This document shows positions 1-13,200 of a DNA stretch of 64,000 bases, one piece after another (the first letter of the stretch is position 1; every line of letters starts with the position of its first letter). Source of the DNA: Dioscorea cayenensis subsp. rotundata. Taxonomy: Eukaryota; Streptophyta; Magnoliopsida; Dioscoreales; Dioscoreaceae. Location: NCBI RefSeq assembly GCF_009730915.1, contig NC_052475.1:21882285-21946284 (forward strand). The letters run 5' to 3'. Position numbers and translations under genes: made by a program. The notes under the pieces were generated by a model. It made no database searches. It saw only the letters and a list, made by a program, of their open reading frames with translations, and was not told the origin of the DNA.

Positions 1-3000
1 CATCCTGTGGAATTTGCATCATACTTCCATTATTGCCATTCTTTAACATTTGATCAACGACCTGATTATGGTTTTCTGAAGCGACTGTTCCGCGACCTGT
101 TTGCTCGTGAAGGTGTGCCTTTAACTACTTTTTTAATCTTTTTATTTCTTGTTTTAATTCATTTTACTGGAAGTGCTTTCCAGATGCTCATCTATTTATA
201 TCATTGTAATTAAAAGCGCCAGACGCCCTTGAGGCGATGATAATGTAAATCGCCTGAGGCGCTCACTTGAGTGGCATGACGAGTTATTTTATAAAAAAGT
301 AAAAAAATAAATAAATAGAAAACAACATTAAACTTGCATAAGATTGACCTTAAATTAATGTAATAATCATCTACCAAAATAGAAACATTAACATAAAACC
401 ATAAAAGACAATCTAAATTTTTAAAGTTTAGTATGCAAGACCTAATTTAGAATCTTAAATCTAGTCTAATCATTAGCAAACTCTATTAGGCCATCTTCCT
501 CATCATCTAGGGGATCGTTTCCCTCATCACCAGATTTATAATTATCAATTTCTTCATCTGATTCATTTGAATCAAATTGTTCCATAATTCTTGCTCTAGA
601 ACTAGGGCTTGAACCATCGTCGATTGAAGTTTTCTTCAATTGAACTTCCTTATCTTTCATATAAGATCTCTTAAGTTTTCCTTTAGTTTTCTTATGAAGT
701 TTCTTGGTTTTTAATAATCTCTTTCTTTGTTTCGTTTCTTTCTTTGTTTTATTCTCCCCTAAAAAGTCTCTCCATATTCCCAAAAATTACCTTAATATGT
801 TTTGAAAAAAAATAAAAAACTACCCTTTCCAAGTATAATTATTTATATTTCCTAAAAACATTTATTACTCTATAATATAGTTTCCTAAAAGACATTTAAA
901 AAATGTGAAAAAAGAGAACTTAGAAAGGCAATGTTTTTCTTGTGTTTTTTTTTTCCCTTGCGCCTGGGCTGAAGCGCTCGTTTAGATAGCACTTCTTTGA
1001 CTATAGCCTTGCCTCACCTAGGTGCTTAAGTGAACGCTTAGATAGCACTTCTTTGACTATAGCCTCGCCTCACTTGGGTGCTTAAGCGAACGCTTTTTAC
1101 GCTTTTAATAACACTGATTTATCAATTCTTGCTAGAAGAAGAAACAGAGAAGAAATGCCTGAAAATCACAGAAAAATCTGATTGATATGCTGTATCTATC
1201 CATATGCTTGTAGTTAATTTGATCAATGAGAACTTCAAATCACTTTGATGCTTGATAATTCTGATTTTCTACTTTTTTTGATATTTTCTGTAGTTACAGT
1301 GACTGTCTTTTGCTGTTCGGAGGATGTGTTTAGTTTCCAAGATGTGATTGTGTTTTCAGTGGTTCAGCTTTTGTTGTAGTACTTCTAATATTTATAGTTC
1401 TGTGCTGAGGGAGAGGCACCATCTTTTTCAAAATTCCAAGGGTTGAAGTATTGTGCCTTGTTTGACTGCATTAATAAAATTTTATTTTGATTCCTTTTCT
1501 TGTTCTTGATAGGATATGATTTTGATTATATTTTCGATTGGACCATTTTGAAATATCAACAAGCTCAAAAGACAAAACCTCAGCCTCAGTTACAACCACG
1601 ATTCTCGGTTAGTCATTTGCCCTATGCTTTTGCTGAAAGAGGTTCTGTATAGCATGTGGTTTATTTTGTTTGCTTCAATCATGCTTAGGGAATCATGTTA
1701 CTAATTGGAACTGTTGCCTATCATGCAGCCAGTTCCAGGAGGAATGAATAGCCGCGCGATTCCAATGGATGTTGACAAGCATCAAGGTTGCACTTAGTTA
1801 TGTCTTGTGTTCAGTTATATGCTGATTGATACTCATTTCATAGTGGTATATATAGTTCTAACATAACTTCTATATGAGATCTTTTATCTTTTAAATTTCC
1901 TGTTTTATGATTTTCATGATTAAGCACCTTGGATGTCGTGGTTTTAGGTAAATGAGCATACAAGGACTCAGCATTCCCATGTGGATCTGTAATTGTTATT
2001 GGTGATTATGTGAGATCTTATCACTGTACTTATTATGGTGTAGGAGTTACTGCTCTCAGAATCATCAATATTATTAATGATGCAGCTATGAGGTGGCTGA
2101 TGATAACTTTGAGGCCGCCAATGTTTGAATTTAATAAGCCGTCATGGAGAATGTTTTTGTTTAAATGACAAAGACTTGTGAAAAGGAGAGGGTTGCAAAT
2201 GATGGGATGGTGAATGAAGGAGAGGGATACAGAGTAAGAAAAGAGAGTGGGGATGTGAGGGTGCACTGGGACTATCTAGATAGGGCCTGAGAGTAATAAC
2301 AAACTTATCTTTTCTCATCATTTTTGATGATTGCAAATCCCAACCTAAAGAGAGGGGTATACAGAAATATCCACAGTTTTTGGTGTTATGAATTTAATTA
2401 TAATTTTCATGGGGCTATACGCGGAAATAGCCCCTTTTTCTAAAGGTATACATGCAGATATTTTTATAGGTTTCACTACCTTTTCATGTCTTCTGCAAAT
2501 ATTATAAGCAAGCCAGTCTATGTGACAAATTTAAGGGAAGCAGACTTGTCTACAATCACGAGTGCAGCCTCCTCCGTATGAAGTTGAATGGCTTAAGCTC
2601 TTGTAGGGTCTCCCTAATATAATGTTGTGACAAAGTATTGATGTTGAAGCTCATCAAATATCTTGGGCTGGATTGTTCATGGTTGAGGATTCATGTGGTT
2701 TTCTCTTTATGAGGATATTTGACTTCCTTTTGAGCACATATCAGGACTTCTGGTTTTGAATAATTTATTCAGATTGTCAGAAGCATTATTGTGGGATATC
2801 TTCAACTTGGCATATAATTCCTGTAAATCTTTGCAAATTCCAATTATAGGACAAATAAGTAGCTCTTGGCAATTCCAGGAGTGATCTTTTTCTGTGCATT
2901 TTCTTGGTAAATAAGGTCATTTGGATAAATAAGAGTGATTTTTATTAAGAATTCACCAATTTGGTTCAGATGATAAGTTTAGACAACCATTCTCTTATTA

Positions 3001-5630
3001 CTTGGATCGCCACTAATTTTCTGTTTTTATTAGGTGTTGAGATGGCTTTTGATGAGCTTTTGAATATGCTCTTGAAGCAACAGAGTTTGAATATGCTGTT
3101 GCTCAGATCAGGAGCTCTTTGAATTTGTCAATTTTTAGTTTGTTTGGTTTTGCAACAGATATGCTCAAATAGCTTTAGTCTGTAGGCTGATACATTCATG
3201 AAAACCCCAACCAAGAATATAATATAATCAAATCCCAGGATGGCTTGTATGTTAGATTTTTAACTTCTCCAAGGTGGAATACTTGAGGCCTCAAGCCCCT
3301 AACTGCTTCGGAAACTTTTCATACTGGGTGAACATATGGTGTTATATATAAGGGACTCCAGGGGCATGACAGCTTTTTTGAAGTTCACAATGGAATTTTT
3401 ATTCATTGTTCGTCCAGATTCGAGCCTCACAATCAAATCCTGGATTGAATAAGAATGGATGCTAGAGTGAAGATAAATATGGAGTTAACCTTTTCTTCTA
3501 ACTGGTGGGTTTTATATTATAATAATGGTTCCTTTAGTATGCATATTTGTGATTCGTTTATGGTCTTAATGGCAGTTGATTACTAACCATCACCTAGGAA
3601 TTTCTTTCCAATCTGGTTTAATCTGTTCTTTTGATATTTTACTTGATGGTGATCATTTCTTAGAAACTTTTATTTTCCTATGAAGTGTTTCTGTGGACTG
3701 TGTGCTCATTTTATCCTAGGTTGGCGTCTTTATTGATTAATTAGCTAGCTATACTATTTCAGGTACAAATGATGCATCCTATCCGGCGGAAGCTGGACCA
3801 AGTAATGTGGGGCGCCCTGCTGTTCGCATGCAGTTCAAAACCCCATCTGACAGGAATTTGAATTCTGATGGACGTGCTGACAAAATTGTAAGATCACAGT
3901 AGTTTAAAGCAGCATAACTATTTTTCTATTTTAAAAATCATCAGATAAATCTAGAAAAGGCAAAAGCTTTGGCAATTGAATGATGTTTATTGTGATGCCC
4001 CATAGTCTGCTTTATTTCATGAATTTAAAACTATTGGCCTACTTGCAACACTTATTTTACTTGCCTCCTTATATTGGTTTTGTACACACGCCAAAAGTAG
4101 TTTTTTAAAGATGAACTACTGTGAATGTCTATATTCATTATTTATAATGCTACACTTCCCAGAATAATTGATTTTTGAGTTTTGAAAGTCCTGGTAAAAG
4201 CAGGGCCTGGTATTAGAGATGTTGGTGAGGAGACATGATCCGACTATTGGAACTACTAGTTTCTACTCTGATTTTAGGTGTTTCCAGGCTGAAGTCTCTC
4301 CAGGATGGAGATCTAGGGAACATATAGATTAGGCCAAAACAGATGCGAAATCTAGTTCCCCATATTTATTGAAAATTGGTATAAGTTTGTTTACATTTGT
4401 TTGAAGCATGTCTGATTTGGTTGAAACCAGATGGCCATGGTGAGGGTTCTCTAGAGCCTACTGATGGCCTTTGGTATCTGTTGTGAAAAAAGAGAACTGA
4501 GTTGACTGTTTCCTGTATTTTGTCAACCATTGTTCTTAATACATCATTAAGTTGTTTGAAAGTAGGTCTCAAGTGGCCCATTAAGACCTAAAACTGAACA
4601 ACATGGTAGGTGTTAAACCACAATAAAGGCATGTGGCTGTGGTCTAAAGTGGAGTAAAGGTATGTGGCAGTGGGCTACATACAAAAACCCTTAAAACTGA
4701 AACTCATTAAATCATTATCTATATAAATGCTGTGTTTGCCAATGATATTATTATATGTTTTTATGAGATATGATATAGTTTTTGATTTTGTACTATTGTT
4801 CATAATTTATAATAGTAATGAGTTCAGTTAACTTGATCTGATCAGTTGAAATTTATGGAAACTCAACTGACTGGGATGTAAATTTGAACGAAACCAAACT
4901 GACGTAAGTTGCTCAATTTAGCCAGTTAATTCTGTTTAAACTGAATTGTGGTTACCCCTATTCGGAAGAAATGGGATGAATAAAGTTCCATTTTGGAATA
5001 TTTCTTGGCTTTTTATGTGGTCATCTATAAATGTATATTATCTTTAACATTCTTATCTAAAGTTTCTCTTTGAATTATCCTACTTAACTAAGGGGAGTGG
5101 GTTTTGAATCTACAGCAGTATATTTGTGTATTGAATTATAGACCTCACCCCAGAATTGCTTCTGCTACCATTCTGTAATTTTCATCTATGACATACACAA
5201 AACCTATCGATCCTGTCCATGAATTCACATCTTCTCTTTCTTGTCCCGTCTAACATTTGGTGTTGTTCTGTGTTGACTATAATTGTGGATCGGTGGGTCT
5301 TTTTGACCTTGTGTGTTCTTCATAGTGAATGGATTATTAAATGATGCCCATTCAGTTGTTCTGCTGCATTTCCTTACTATTCCAATATTTGCACTTTTAT
5401 TCAATAAGTTCAAGTTATTGGATTTCCATTTGTTTCAGATGGCTAGCACAAACATTGACAAGATGCCATCAACATCATTTGCTCTTCCAAGTGCTCCAAA
5501 GAAAAATATTGGAAGCTCTAAACAGTTGCGACCACCTGATTCGTCACACCACAGCAATGGTCTAGGAAGTAACTATGGTTCATCCAGCAGTTGGATTCCT
5601 ACATTACAACGCAATGCTTCAGCCAAATGA
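1..5630 (+). CDS. Casein kinase I-like Ser/Thr kinase, 3' part (C-terminal 193 residues)
   Basis: Five visible exons: 1-112, 1513-1607, 1729-1786, 3763-3887 and 5439-5630, with stop TGA at 5628-5630. The summed length is 582 nt and the phases agree at every junction. The first exon encodes the end of the kinase domain, with the CK1 signature [20 protein letters not shown] followed by [14 protein letters not shown]. The second gives the closing helix ([14 protein letters not shown]). The remaining exons encode a low-complexity plant CKL tail rich in Ser, Pro, Asn and Gln that ends SLQR-like (TLQRNASAK). The N-lobe and catalytic loop lie upstream of the window, roughly 260 residues by family length. 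CK1-like kinases are cytosolic or nuclear and favour acidic or pre-phosphorylated substrates; the plant members act in light, hormone and microtubule signalling. The paralogue cannot be assigned. A GT donor just after the stop (5634) suggests a 3'UTR intron. Family assignment is firm; the smallest exon (1729-1786) is slightly less certain. Confidence 0.93.
210..1108. mobile_element. Decayed hAT-like DNA transposon remnant inside CK1 intron
   Basis: The segment is bounded by an inverted repeat: TTAAAAGCG at about 210-218 and CGCTTTTAA at about 1099-1107. Both ends carry GC-rich subterminal motifs (GAGGCG, CTTGAG, CGCCT) that contrast with the AT-rich intron. A minus-strand ORF (783 to 466) encodes a Lys-rich then acidic Asp/Glu-rich peptide that could be a leftover of a transposase tail, but I see no catalytic or BED motif. 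No clean 8-bp target duplication is visible. This pattern is typical of non-autonomous hAT relatives; the superfamily call is inference. Confidence 0.45.
982..1093. repeat. 56-bp tandem duplication in the GC-rich subterminal region
   Basis: Two adjacent copies with a 56-bp period, starting at 982 and 1038, both begin TTAGATAGCACTTCTTTGAC. They differ at a few positions (for example CCTTGCC versus CCTCGCC and ACCTAGG versus ACTTGGG), so the duplication is not brand new. It lies at the right end of the hAT-like remnant and duplicates its GAGGCG-type subterminal motifs. Confidence 0.8.
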
Positions 5631-8615
5631 CTGGTAAGCTATAGAAGGTGGACTTGGCTAAATACGACAGATTTTATATACTTTCACAACATAGGCATTC
5701 TGTAATCTGTGATGTTGACAATCTATCTTGAAGTTTAGACTGATTTTTGAAGTATTTTCCGTTGGCAGCTGCCTGCCTACCTACCTTTTGGTTCTTCAGA
5801 TATGCATAATGGGGAGATCCAATGTGCAAGATCCTTATTGTTGCAAAGTTGAACAAAGTAATCACTGCTGATTCACTTTCTACATATCAGGATGCCTACT
5901 GTATTTTATTAAGGTGACTACAGACACATGAAGATGCTTAATGTCGGTCTTCCCAAAGCATGTTGATGTTGTATTGATTGTTACAACAGTTAACTCTTAT
6001 CTTTCTAGGTCTTTATGTTCCCTTAACATGGATGACATGTGAAGTATTTTCTTTTTCAGTTTCCTGTCAATATATCATATGGTTTTGGTTTTGGTTGTGT
6101 TACATATGTCTTTTGTAATGCGGATTCCATTTGATTCAGGGATCTGGGCTCTTGTATATTTTTTGTTGCTGTATCCTTTGGTTCAAAGCCATGGATGGTC
6201 ATCTGGATCAGTTTTAAGCATTAGAACCCAAGTCCTTCAGGATCTGAATAGAACTCAATAATCTAGTTTTCAGGTGCTTGTCATCTGTGCTTCTGTTTAT
6301 GGGGCTTCTGGTTCTGGTGCAGCTTTACTGTAAGTCGGCTATGTTGCTTTTTTGTCAATCATTTCTTCCTAGCAAATTTATCCTTTTGTCTAGCTCATCA
6401 TAGATCTCTCTTCTCTCCAGAATGTGATGCTGTGATGGATGGAAAGTTAGAGGTATGTACATAGACCCAATATACAAGTCACAGACATGAATTTTGTAAA
6501 TATATTGTAGGAAGCATCTCGGGTGTGCTTCAAGATCAATTGACTTACTGCCTGATTCTTGTTCATGTTTTTCAAGATCAATTGACTTGCTTCACCTTGT
6601 GGTAATTTAGTGTTGCCTTTTGTTAAAATCCTAGAAGTGACCAACAGAAGTCTGGAGAATCAGAAACTATAATCAAAGTATGGTTGTGTTAATGATATGC
6701 CTTTGTCCTTGTATGTTGGTGTTAAATTGTTCTTCTCTATTATTGACTCCCTCCCTAAATCATTTATTTGTTTATCTTCTTGTTATAAATTCTTTGCATC
6801 CTGGGTTATTCTGGTTTGCTTTATCCAATGTTATTGTTCAATAATCATCTTTATTCTGGGTAAGTAATCATACTCTTTGCATCTCTACATCTTCACAACA
6901 TCATGAATTATCTTTATCAATTTTACAGGAAAATTGCTTTTTGTGGCTGTCAATTTTTCATATTTACTTTCCAATGGCTATTTAGAAACAAACATATCAG
7001 GTCGCATTTAATAAAAGAGTTTGTGTTCTAGCCAAGGCATGTAGTGTCAAATGGAACTTAGAGGTGGGTGTGCTGAACTTTCAATACATTTATAATTTTA
7101 TTTTATTTTATTTTTTAAGTATTCTATCATTTTCTAAATTTAGCTGGAGTGGGTCATGATTGTAGGGCTGTCTACAGAAACATTATTTGGTTAGTATCCT
7201 GTCTTCTTTTAGGATGGCATTTTCTTTGTGCAGGTAAGGTTCACTATTATTATCTTTTATATAAAGATTTATGTGATTGATGTAATTTATATTGTTGATG
7301 AAACTTTGGCAGAATATCACATGTTTGTTATCTGTTGTTGTCATGTACAGAGCATAAAAATGGAAAAGGTTGCCCATTATTTTGATTTTATGAAAAATTA
7401 AAAAAAAATGTAATAGTGGGAGGATGCTTTTTATAGTTAAATTGATAATTGTGAAAACATGACGTCCATCCATAAATGAGCCTTTTTTTTTTTTTTTACA
7501 CATTTTTCATGCATGGCCTTTGTGCAATGCAATAATAGAGGTCAGAACCTTTAAAAAATTCAATTATTTGATGATGGTCCCGGTAAAGTTGGATGGCATA
7601 CTGTTTGTAAAACTCCTACGCAAACCAAACTAAGAACTCAAATTTGAAAGTAGATGATTTAAATTAAACCCCATGTAAATGGTTTAAGGAAATCTTTGAA
7701 AGGTTTTTGTTTTTTTGGTTGTTTGTTTATGATATCTGGTGCTGTGCTTTGGAATGCTTCTTAATTGTCCATTTCTCTTCTAAAATATTATAATTATATA
7801 TGCACAACCTAGGAAAAGAAAATCTCTTTATGCTCCTTTAGCAGTCCAATATAATATAAAAATAATAAAATATCTGTATTTTATATAAAAAACGATTTAG
7901 TTTGGTAACTTTAAATTCATATATCTATATATAAAAAAAAAATCACATATAACAATATTGAGGTTGTTTTGATTTTATATTAAAATGGTGAATTTGGTCA
8001 TACTCTTTTAACTAGTGTATATTTTCGAGGTAACTCTCCTCAAAATTGCTACTCCTTCGTTTCTTTTATTTGTTATATTTATATTTTTTTTATCTGCCAT
8101 GTTCTAACATCAAAAATTTTTTATTATTTTTTTAAATTATCTTTAATATTTAATTCAATTCTTTTTTTATAATTAAATATGAGAGAGAAATGTGAAGATA
8201 TAAATTAGGGGTAATTTTGAAAAGATAACTAAGTTTTTATAAAATTTTGTGAAATAACTAAGTTTCTTGGTACATGAGATTCGGTTAATTAGGACAGATA
8301 AAAAAGAATGGAGCGAGTACTTCTTTAATACTTAATTAATTAAATCTAATAATAATCAAAACAATTAATGTTACACTATAAATAATTTTATCTTTAAAAT
8401 ATTTACTATAATTCAGATCAATTAAATCAAAACTTTGTCAATAAAAATGCTCACTCCAAAAACCAAGTTAATACCAACGAACAAATCAATCCCAAGTCCC
8501 CAGGGAATAATATCAAAAAGATCAAAGGAGTAGTAAGGGATTTCATATTTATCAAGGGTCTAAATAGTTATCATTCACCAGTGAGTCAGTGACCAGTGCT
8601 ATATTCCATATTCCG
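5631..8615 (+). other. CK1 3'UTR and intergenic spacer to the ASCC1-like gene
   Basis: No coding exon could be supported here. The first part is probably the CK1 3'UTR, with a likely intron from the GT at 5634 to an AG before about 6270. The remainder is AT-rich and ends with a Stowaway-like MITE at 8050-8319, about 330 bp before the first candidate start of the next gene. Short ORFs in the stretch lack family resemblance. Confidence 0.5.
8050..8319. mobile_element. Stowaway-like MITE, copy 1
   Basis: The segment has terminal inverted repeats: the left end reads CTCCTTCGTTTCTTTTATTTG and the right end ends ACAGATAAAAAAGAATGGAG with CGAGTA after it. The ends are flanked by TA dinucleotides at 8050-8051 and 8318-8319, the Tc1/mariner-Stowaway target. 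It has no coding capacity and a very AT-rich interior. An internal block containing GAGAGAGAAATGTGAAG and a following GGGGTAATTTTGAAAAGA is shared with a second copy at 46024-46290. Confidence 0.78.
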
Positions 8616-8621
8616 CACGTG
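8616..8621. promoter_or_regulatory. G-box CACGTG upstream of the ASCC1-like gene
   Basis: The perfect palindrome CACGTG sits in a local GC-rich island (CGCACGTGCGCGG) within an otherwise AT-rich region, just before the transcribed leader. G-boxes bind bZIP and bHLH factors in plants. Function here is inferred from position only. Confidence 0.4.
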
Positions 8622-10234
8622 CGCGGCACGCGCCATCAGAGCTGCGAGATGATCCCTGTCCGGGCTTTCTCCAGGTCAAACGAACCCTAGTATTCGATTT
8701 TAGCTTCTGTTTTTTCTCTTTGATTTTTGTTTTAATACCATTTTTTTTTTCTTCGAATTTTCCTCAGAGCTCATCTTGTATGGAAATCCGTATTCTGGCC
8801 GAATCCTCTGTCTGCTCCTGCATGCTATTTCCAGGTCTCAATCTTTTGTTCTCTTTTAGTTTTTTTTTTTTTCATTTCTTTTTATGCTGTTGTTTTTGTT
8901 ATTGTGATCCTGCTATTGTGATTGAGATTTTTTTTTTTGGGTTATCTCATTTGAAGTGTAATCTTTTGCTGTGATAATCTGGGTTAGTTAGTGAGCAGGA
9001 ATGGATGTATTTGTTTTTAGGAATTTGGATTGCTGCAATAATAAATAATAAGCTTGGAGTTAATTATTGGTTTTATAATTCCGAGATAATGAGTTTCTTG
9101 GCATCAAGTTTGTATTTTTTTTTCTTGTTTTTCTTTTTTTTCTTTTTTTTTTTTTGGTTTTGAGAGCCTGAGGTGTTAACTGGAAGGAAGGGGCATTGGG
9201 AATTCTTGATGATAAATGTGTTTTTAGCCACAATGTAATCTTTTTATAGGAAACATGATATTCAGTTTGCTCTTGGTTGAATTCGATACTATTGTCCTTG
9301 CCAACTTACTAGCTTATCAATGGGTACCAATTGTTCCGTAGGAGATATTAATTATTCAAAATTTTTTTGGGGGCACATTGAATGTGATTCCTGAAAATTG
9401 TTTATTTTTAAATTTTTTTAACTTGTATCCTATTTCAAAACATTTTAGTTGCTATTTTATCAACTTGGTAATGGAGGCTGACTTGATATTGCTTGAGGGA
9501 TCTCATATAGAAAGGTTTAGGTGGTTGATTACACTAGCAAAGTGCTAAGAATTGTGGGTTTCATTAAGAAGCTAGAGTTGCAAATTGTTACTGAGGATGA
9601 TAATGATTTCTTTTAAGCATGTCTCTGCAGTTTGTTGCCCCTGTTAATATTTTTTTAACATATATATATATAAAGTGGTTAAATGGTTTATGCGGGTCTG
9701 ATTGAGTTGGCTTGACCTGTCTGTCCATTTTGAGACCTCTATTTAGACAATCTTATCCAGGTGTTTTGCTTTCTTGAGCTGGATTTTGTTGGTTTAGTCG
9801 TCTAGTGTTCTTTGTTGTTTCTGTACCATATTCGGAAATGTGAAGTGCTGGGTCACTCAACTGTTAGAGATCCTATCCTTTCCCTGCTTGTATGGTAACT
9901 CACTGTATGGTAACTCACTTTTTCAATAATGCTGACTGAATGTAGGTTGAGACTACATCTATGGAATATAGTTGGTGGAGATGGAGATAATTTTCCAATA
10001 GGTTATATCTTTGAGAAAAAAAGACGACAAAAAAATTCTCAGTGAAGTCTTGGACTGTAGCACCAAATATTGAGACATTCCATCCTTACATTTATCTACT
10101 CAGCTGTTTTGACTCCATACTGCATGCTGTTGTGTATATAGTTATTTTTTTAACCTAATTTACAGATTTGGCTTTCTTCTATAGTTTCATATCATTGCCT
10201 TGTGCTATGTTTTTTTTCTTGATGAAACTTGATT
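8622..10234 (+). other. Probable 5' leader and first intron of the ASCC1-like gene
   Basis: T-rich DNA with candidate leader donors after CTCCAG (8674/8675) and after TTTCCAG (about 8835), and an acceptor TAG at 10259. An ATG at 8649 opens an 8-codon exon ending at 8674 that would splice in phase to 10260. A second ATG at about 8780 would not, because it runs into a stop after splicing. Which of these is used cannot be decided without transcripts. Confidence 0.4.
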
Positions 10235-13200
10235 ATGCCCTTGCAAATTTATTTGAATAGACGGGAAGGACCAAGCCTGACCCAAATACAATGGACGATC
10301 GCAAGAAGCGGAAATCATCAGTTTTACCCTGTATGGAGACCTGTCTCCACAAAATCGGGAACCACTGCCTCTAAAGTTGAGAATTTGCCCAAAGACCTTG
10401 GTTGTGGAAGTGGCTCTGGTTTTGATCTGGAGCTCAAAGAGGAAGTTATGGAGGAGACATTGATTGTGCAGGGTTCTGAGTTGACCAATGAAGTTGGAAA
10501 AGTATCTGCTTCTATTCCGGTATGTTGATAGAAGCTTGTTATCGTGATTCTTCGACACTGAACTTGATGTCTTTAATGAGATTGTTTTGTATGATCTGTG
10601 TCCTAAGATTCTCTTTCCTCCTCTTTAACTTCTCCTTATCCCTTATCTATTTTCATATACCCATTATTCGTGCCATGGTTGGCCAAAAGCATTTCACTGA
10701 GCCAAGATTGGACTGTTTAGAAAAATTAGGTTTCCACTAATTTTAGTATTATGGCATTAAGTATAAGCAAGCAATCCTATCCCTTGCAATCGGTCACAAC
10801 TCTACGGGGTTCATTCTTGTAGTATGTATTGACTTCAAAGTACCTTAATGTAGGGGTTGTTCAAATAACCATTTGAAACAAAAAGCTGATGTGAGCTGAC
10901 ACTCCTGGTTTGGTTGAATTTGAGAATTTGAAAACTATGGTTCAGTTTGGCTTGAAATTAATAAATTGTGCATTGATTTGGTTCAGTTTAAGTTTAATAT
11001 GAACTGAACTGTCTCTTTACCTATATCCTGAATCCCTAAAGTTGTTAAGTACCCTTACTACTTCTCTGTCTTATCTCTTGGCCTGTCAGATTCATATGCC
11101 TTGGCTACCCCATTACCACCATCTTCTGTTCATTTTAATATCTCGTTTGCTTTGAGCTCTCCAGTAGTCCATGATTTTCAAATAGATGTCCTTTTCTTCT
11201 CCTTACCGTGTTAGGGTTTTGTCTCTTTTTTTCCCATGATGTTAATTATTACTGCAATTCCTTTGGCCAGCTATTCTTATGTTTTGTTTGGTTTTATGAT
11301 TTGTCTGGAGAGGGTTTTTTTTGGTTTTGTTGCTGAGATGGTTAATCAATGGGCCGTTTCCTGTTATTTCTTATTAAGGTATAGATGCTGAAAACAAATT
11401 AGTTGTTCTCAGGTCTTAGTTTACCTTGATTGGAAAATGCTTGATGATAATATTAATGATTTTATGCATGATGTCAAATGCTGGAGATAGGAAAAATAGA
11501 TAGAAAACTATGATTTCTGATCATGTGACTGTTTGTATTCTAGTAATACTTTGTTTTGGTTTTTAATGGAGAAAACGTAAATACTCATTTTATATAAGTT
11601 TGCTTGATCCTGCTAGCTGGGTTAGAAAAAAATTAAAGACCAATCTGACCAAAAAAAAAGTAATTTGGTTTTTCTTTTCTTTCTTCTTTCTTTTTTTCTT
11701 TATTGGGTCATGGTTGGTCTCAGTATAATCATCCATGCTTATGTGTGTCATATGCACCCCTGATTTGAAGCATAACGTCTTTCTATTTTCTCAAATTGCA
11801 AGTTTACATGTTAGCATTGGCTTTTAAATTTTGATCCTCTTGGTGTTTTTGGCTTTACTCAAAGTCTGTACTAGGCTTAATTTCACGGCAATATTTTAGT
11901 TGTCAGTAAGTACCTCCTTGAAATCAAATCTACTTGCAGAGAAGCGTTTGCATACTTACATTAAGTGTTTGGTTGGTAGGGAAGACATAATTTAGGCAGG
12001 TTCTATCTTCATCATTCATTTAATAAAGGATTCGCTCTTTTGCTATTAAGCTGTAGGTAATAAGTTTCTATATAGTCTTCTAAGAATTAGGTTTAGCTTT
12101 TGCCTAGAGCTATTCATTGTGAGAGTGTAATGCAACCAGTTTTAGATTGTTGGATTGGCTGAGAGGTGCTGGTTGTGGTCAAGTTGTGATCGTTGCTTTA
12201 GATCTTTATTTTCTAGCAGGGAATTTACAAATTATTTATCAAGAATCCTTTCAGCTCACACTGTTCCTGTTGCCTAGATGGCCTTACCTTATGTAATAAA
12301 ATTATATACAAGGCCTAATATTTGGTTTCAATATAAGCTTCTTTATCATATGTAAGAATTTGCTTAAAATTCATCCTCCATTTATTTTTTGTGATTTTAA
12401 GTATTGTGTGTTGCTTATCTCTGCATTATCCTTTTTGCAGGTTGAAGCTTCTTTGATTCGTTTTGTTAATGGAAAAGGGTATAACTTTCATGGGGCCTAT
12501 TTTCCTGAATATACTGTTTCCTTTTTTCTGTAATGCTATAAATCATGGTTGTTCTTGATGGTAATAATTTTTTATTTGCATTAGGTAATCCAACATTTCT
12601 CTTTGCAATTGTGTTTCTCTATTATGCTAACAGGGAATCCACACGGAGACAAATTGAAGAAGAAACAGGAGTAAAGCTTATCCTCCCTTTTGCATCATCC
12701 GAGGACACTTGTGTTGGTAACAACATCAAGCCATTTATGTAACTGTACATATTATTGCAGGAATTTGAGTGACTGGTTTTATTAATTCATTGCCATTTGA
12801 TGTTGCTTGACATTTTTGAAAAAGAACTTGTGGATAAATAATTTGGGTCCACATGCAATTATTGTTAAATCATTTCTCCGTTTTTTTTTTGTAGAAAATG
12901 TTTATATCTTTATCAAGTAGGAGGCCATGTGTCACTATGCACCATCTTTAGAAACAAATGTAGTATTCATATATCCCTAAAAGGATAGGCCAGAAAGAAG
13001 GGATAATTCTGATCAAGAAGGCTCCATACTAAAATTTGACATCAATATATTGTTTCTTACCTAAACCGGTTGGGTTAAGCAATTGCAGGAGAATAAGCAT
13101 CTACACTATTGAAGGGCAGCTTATTGTACCAGTCTCTTTTCCGAGTAGGGATTGAAACCTATAAACATATGCAACATACTGCCGTTTGTCATTTTGTAGT

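Noticed and set aside
466..783. Minus-strand 105-codon Lys/Glu-rich frame as a stand-alone gene
   Set aside because: It lies inside the hAT-like remnant in an intron, has low complexity and no start or splice context; kept only as possible transposase debris.
4800..4960. Repeated CAGTT/AACTG motifs in a CK1 intron considered as a transposon end
   Set aside because: Only diffuse similarity to degenerate plant repeats near 10860-11030; no matching ends or target duplication.
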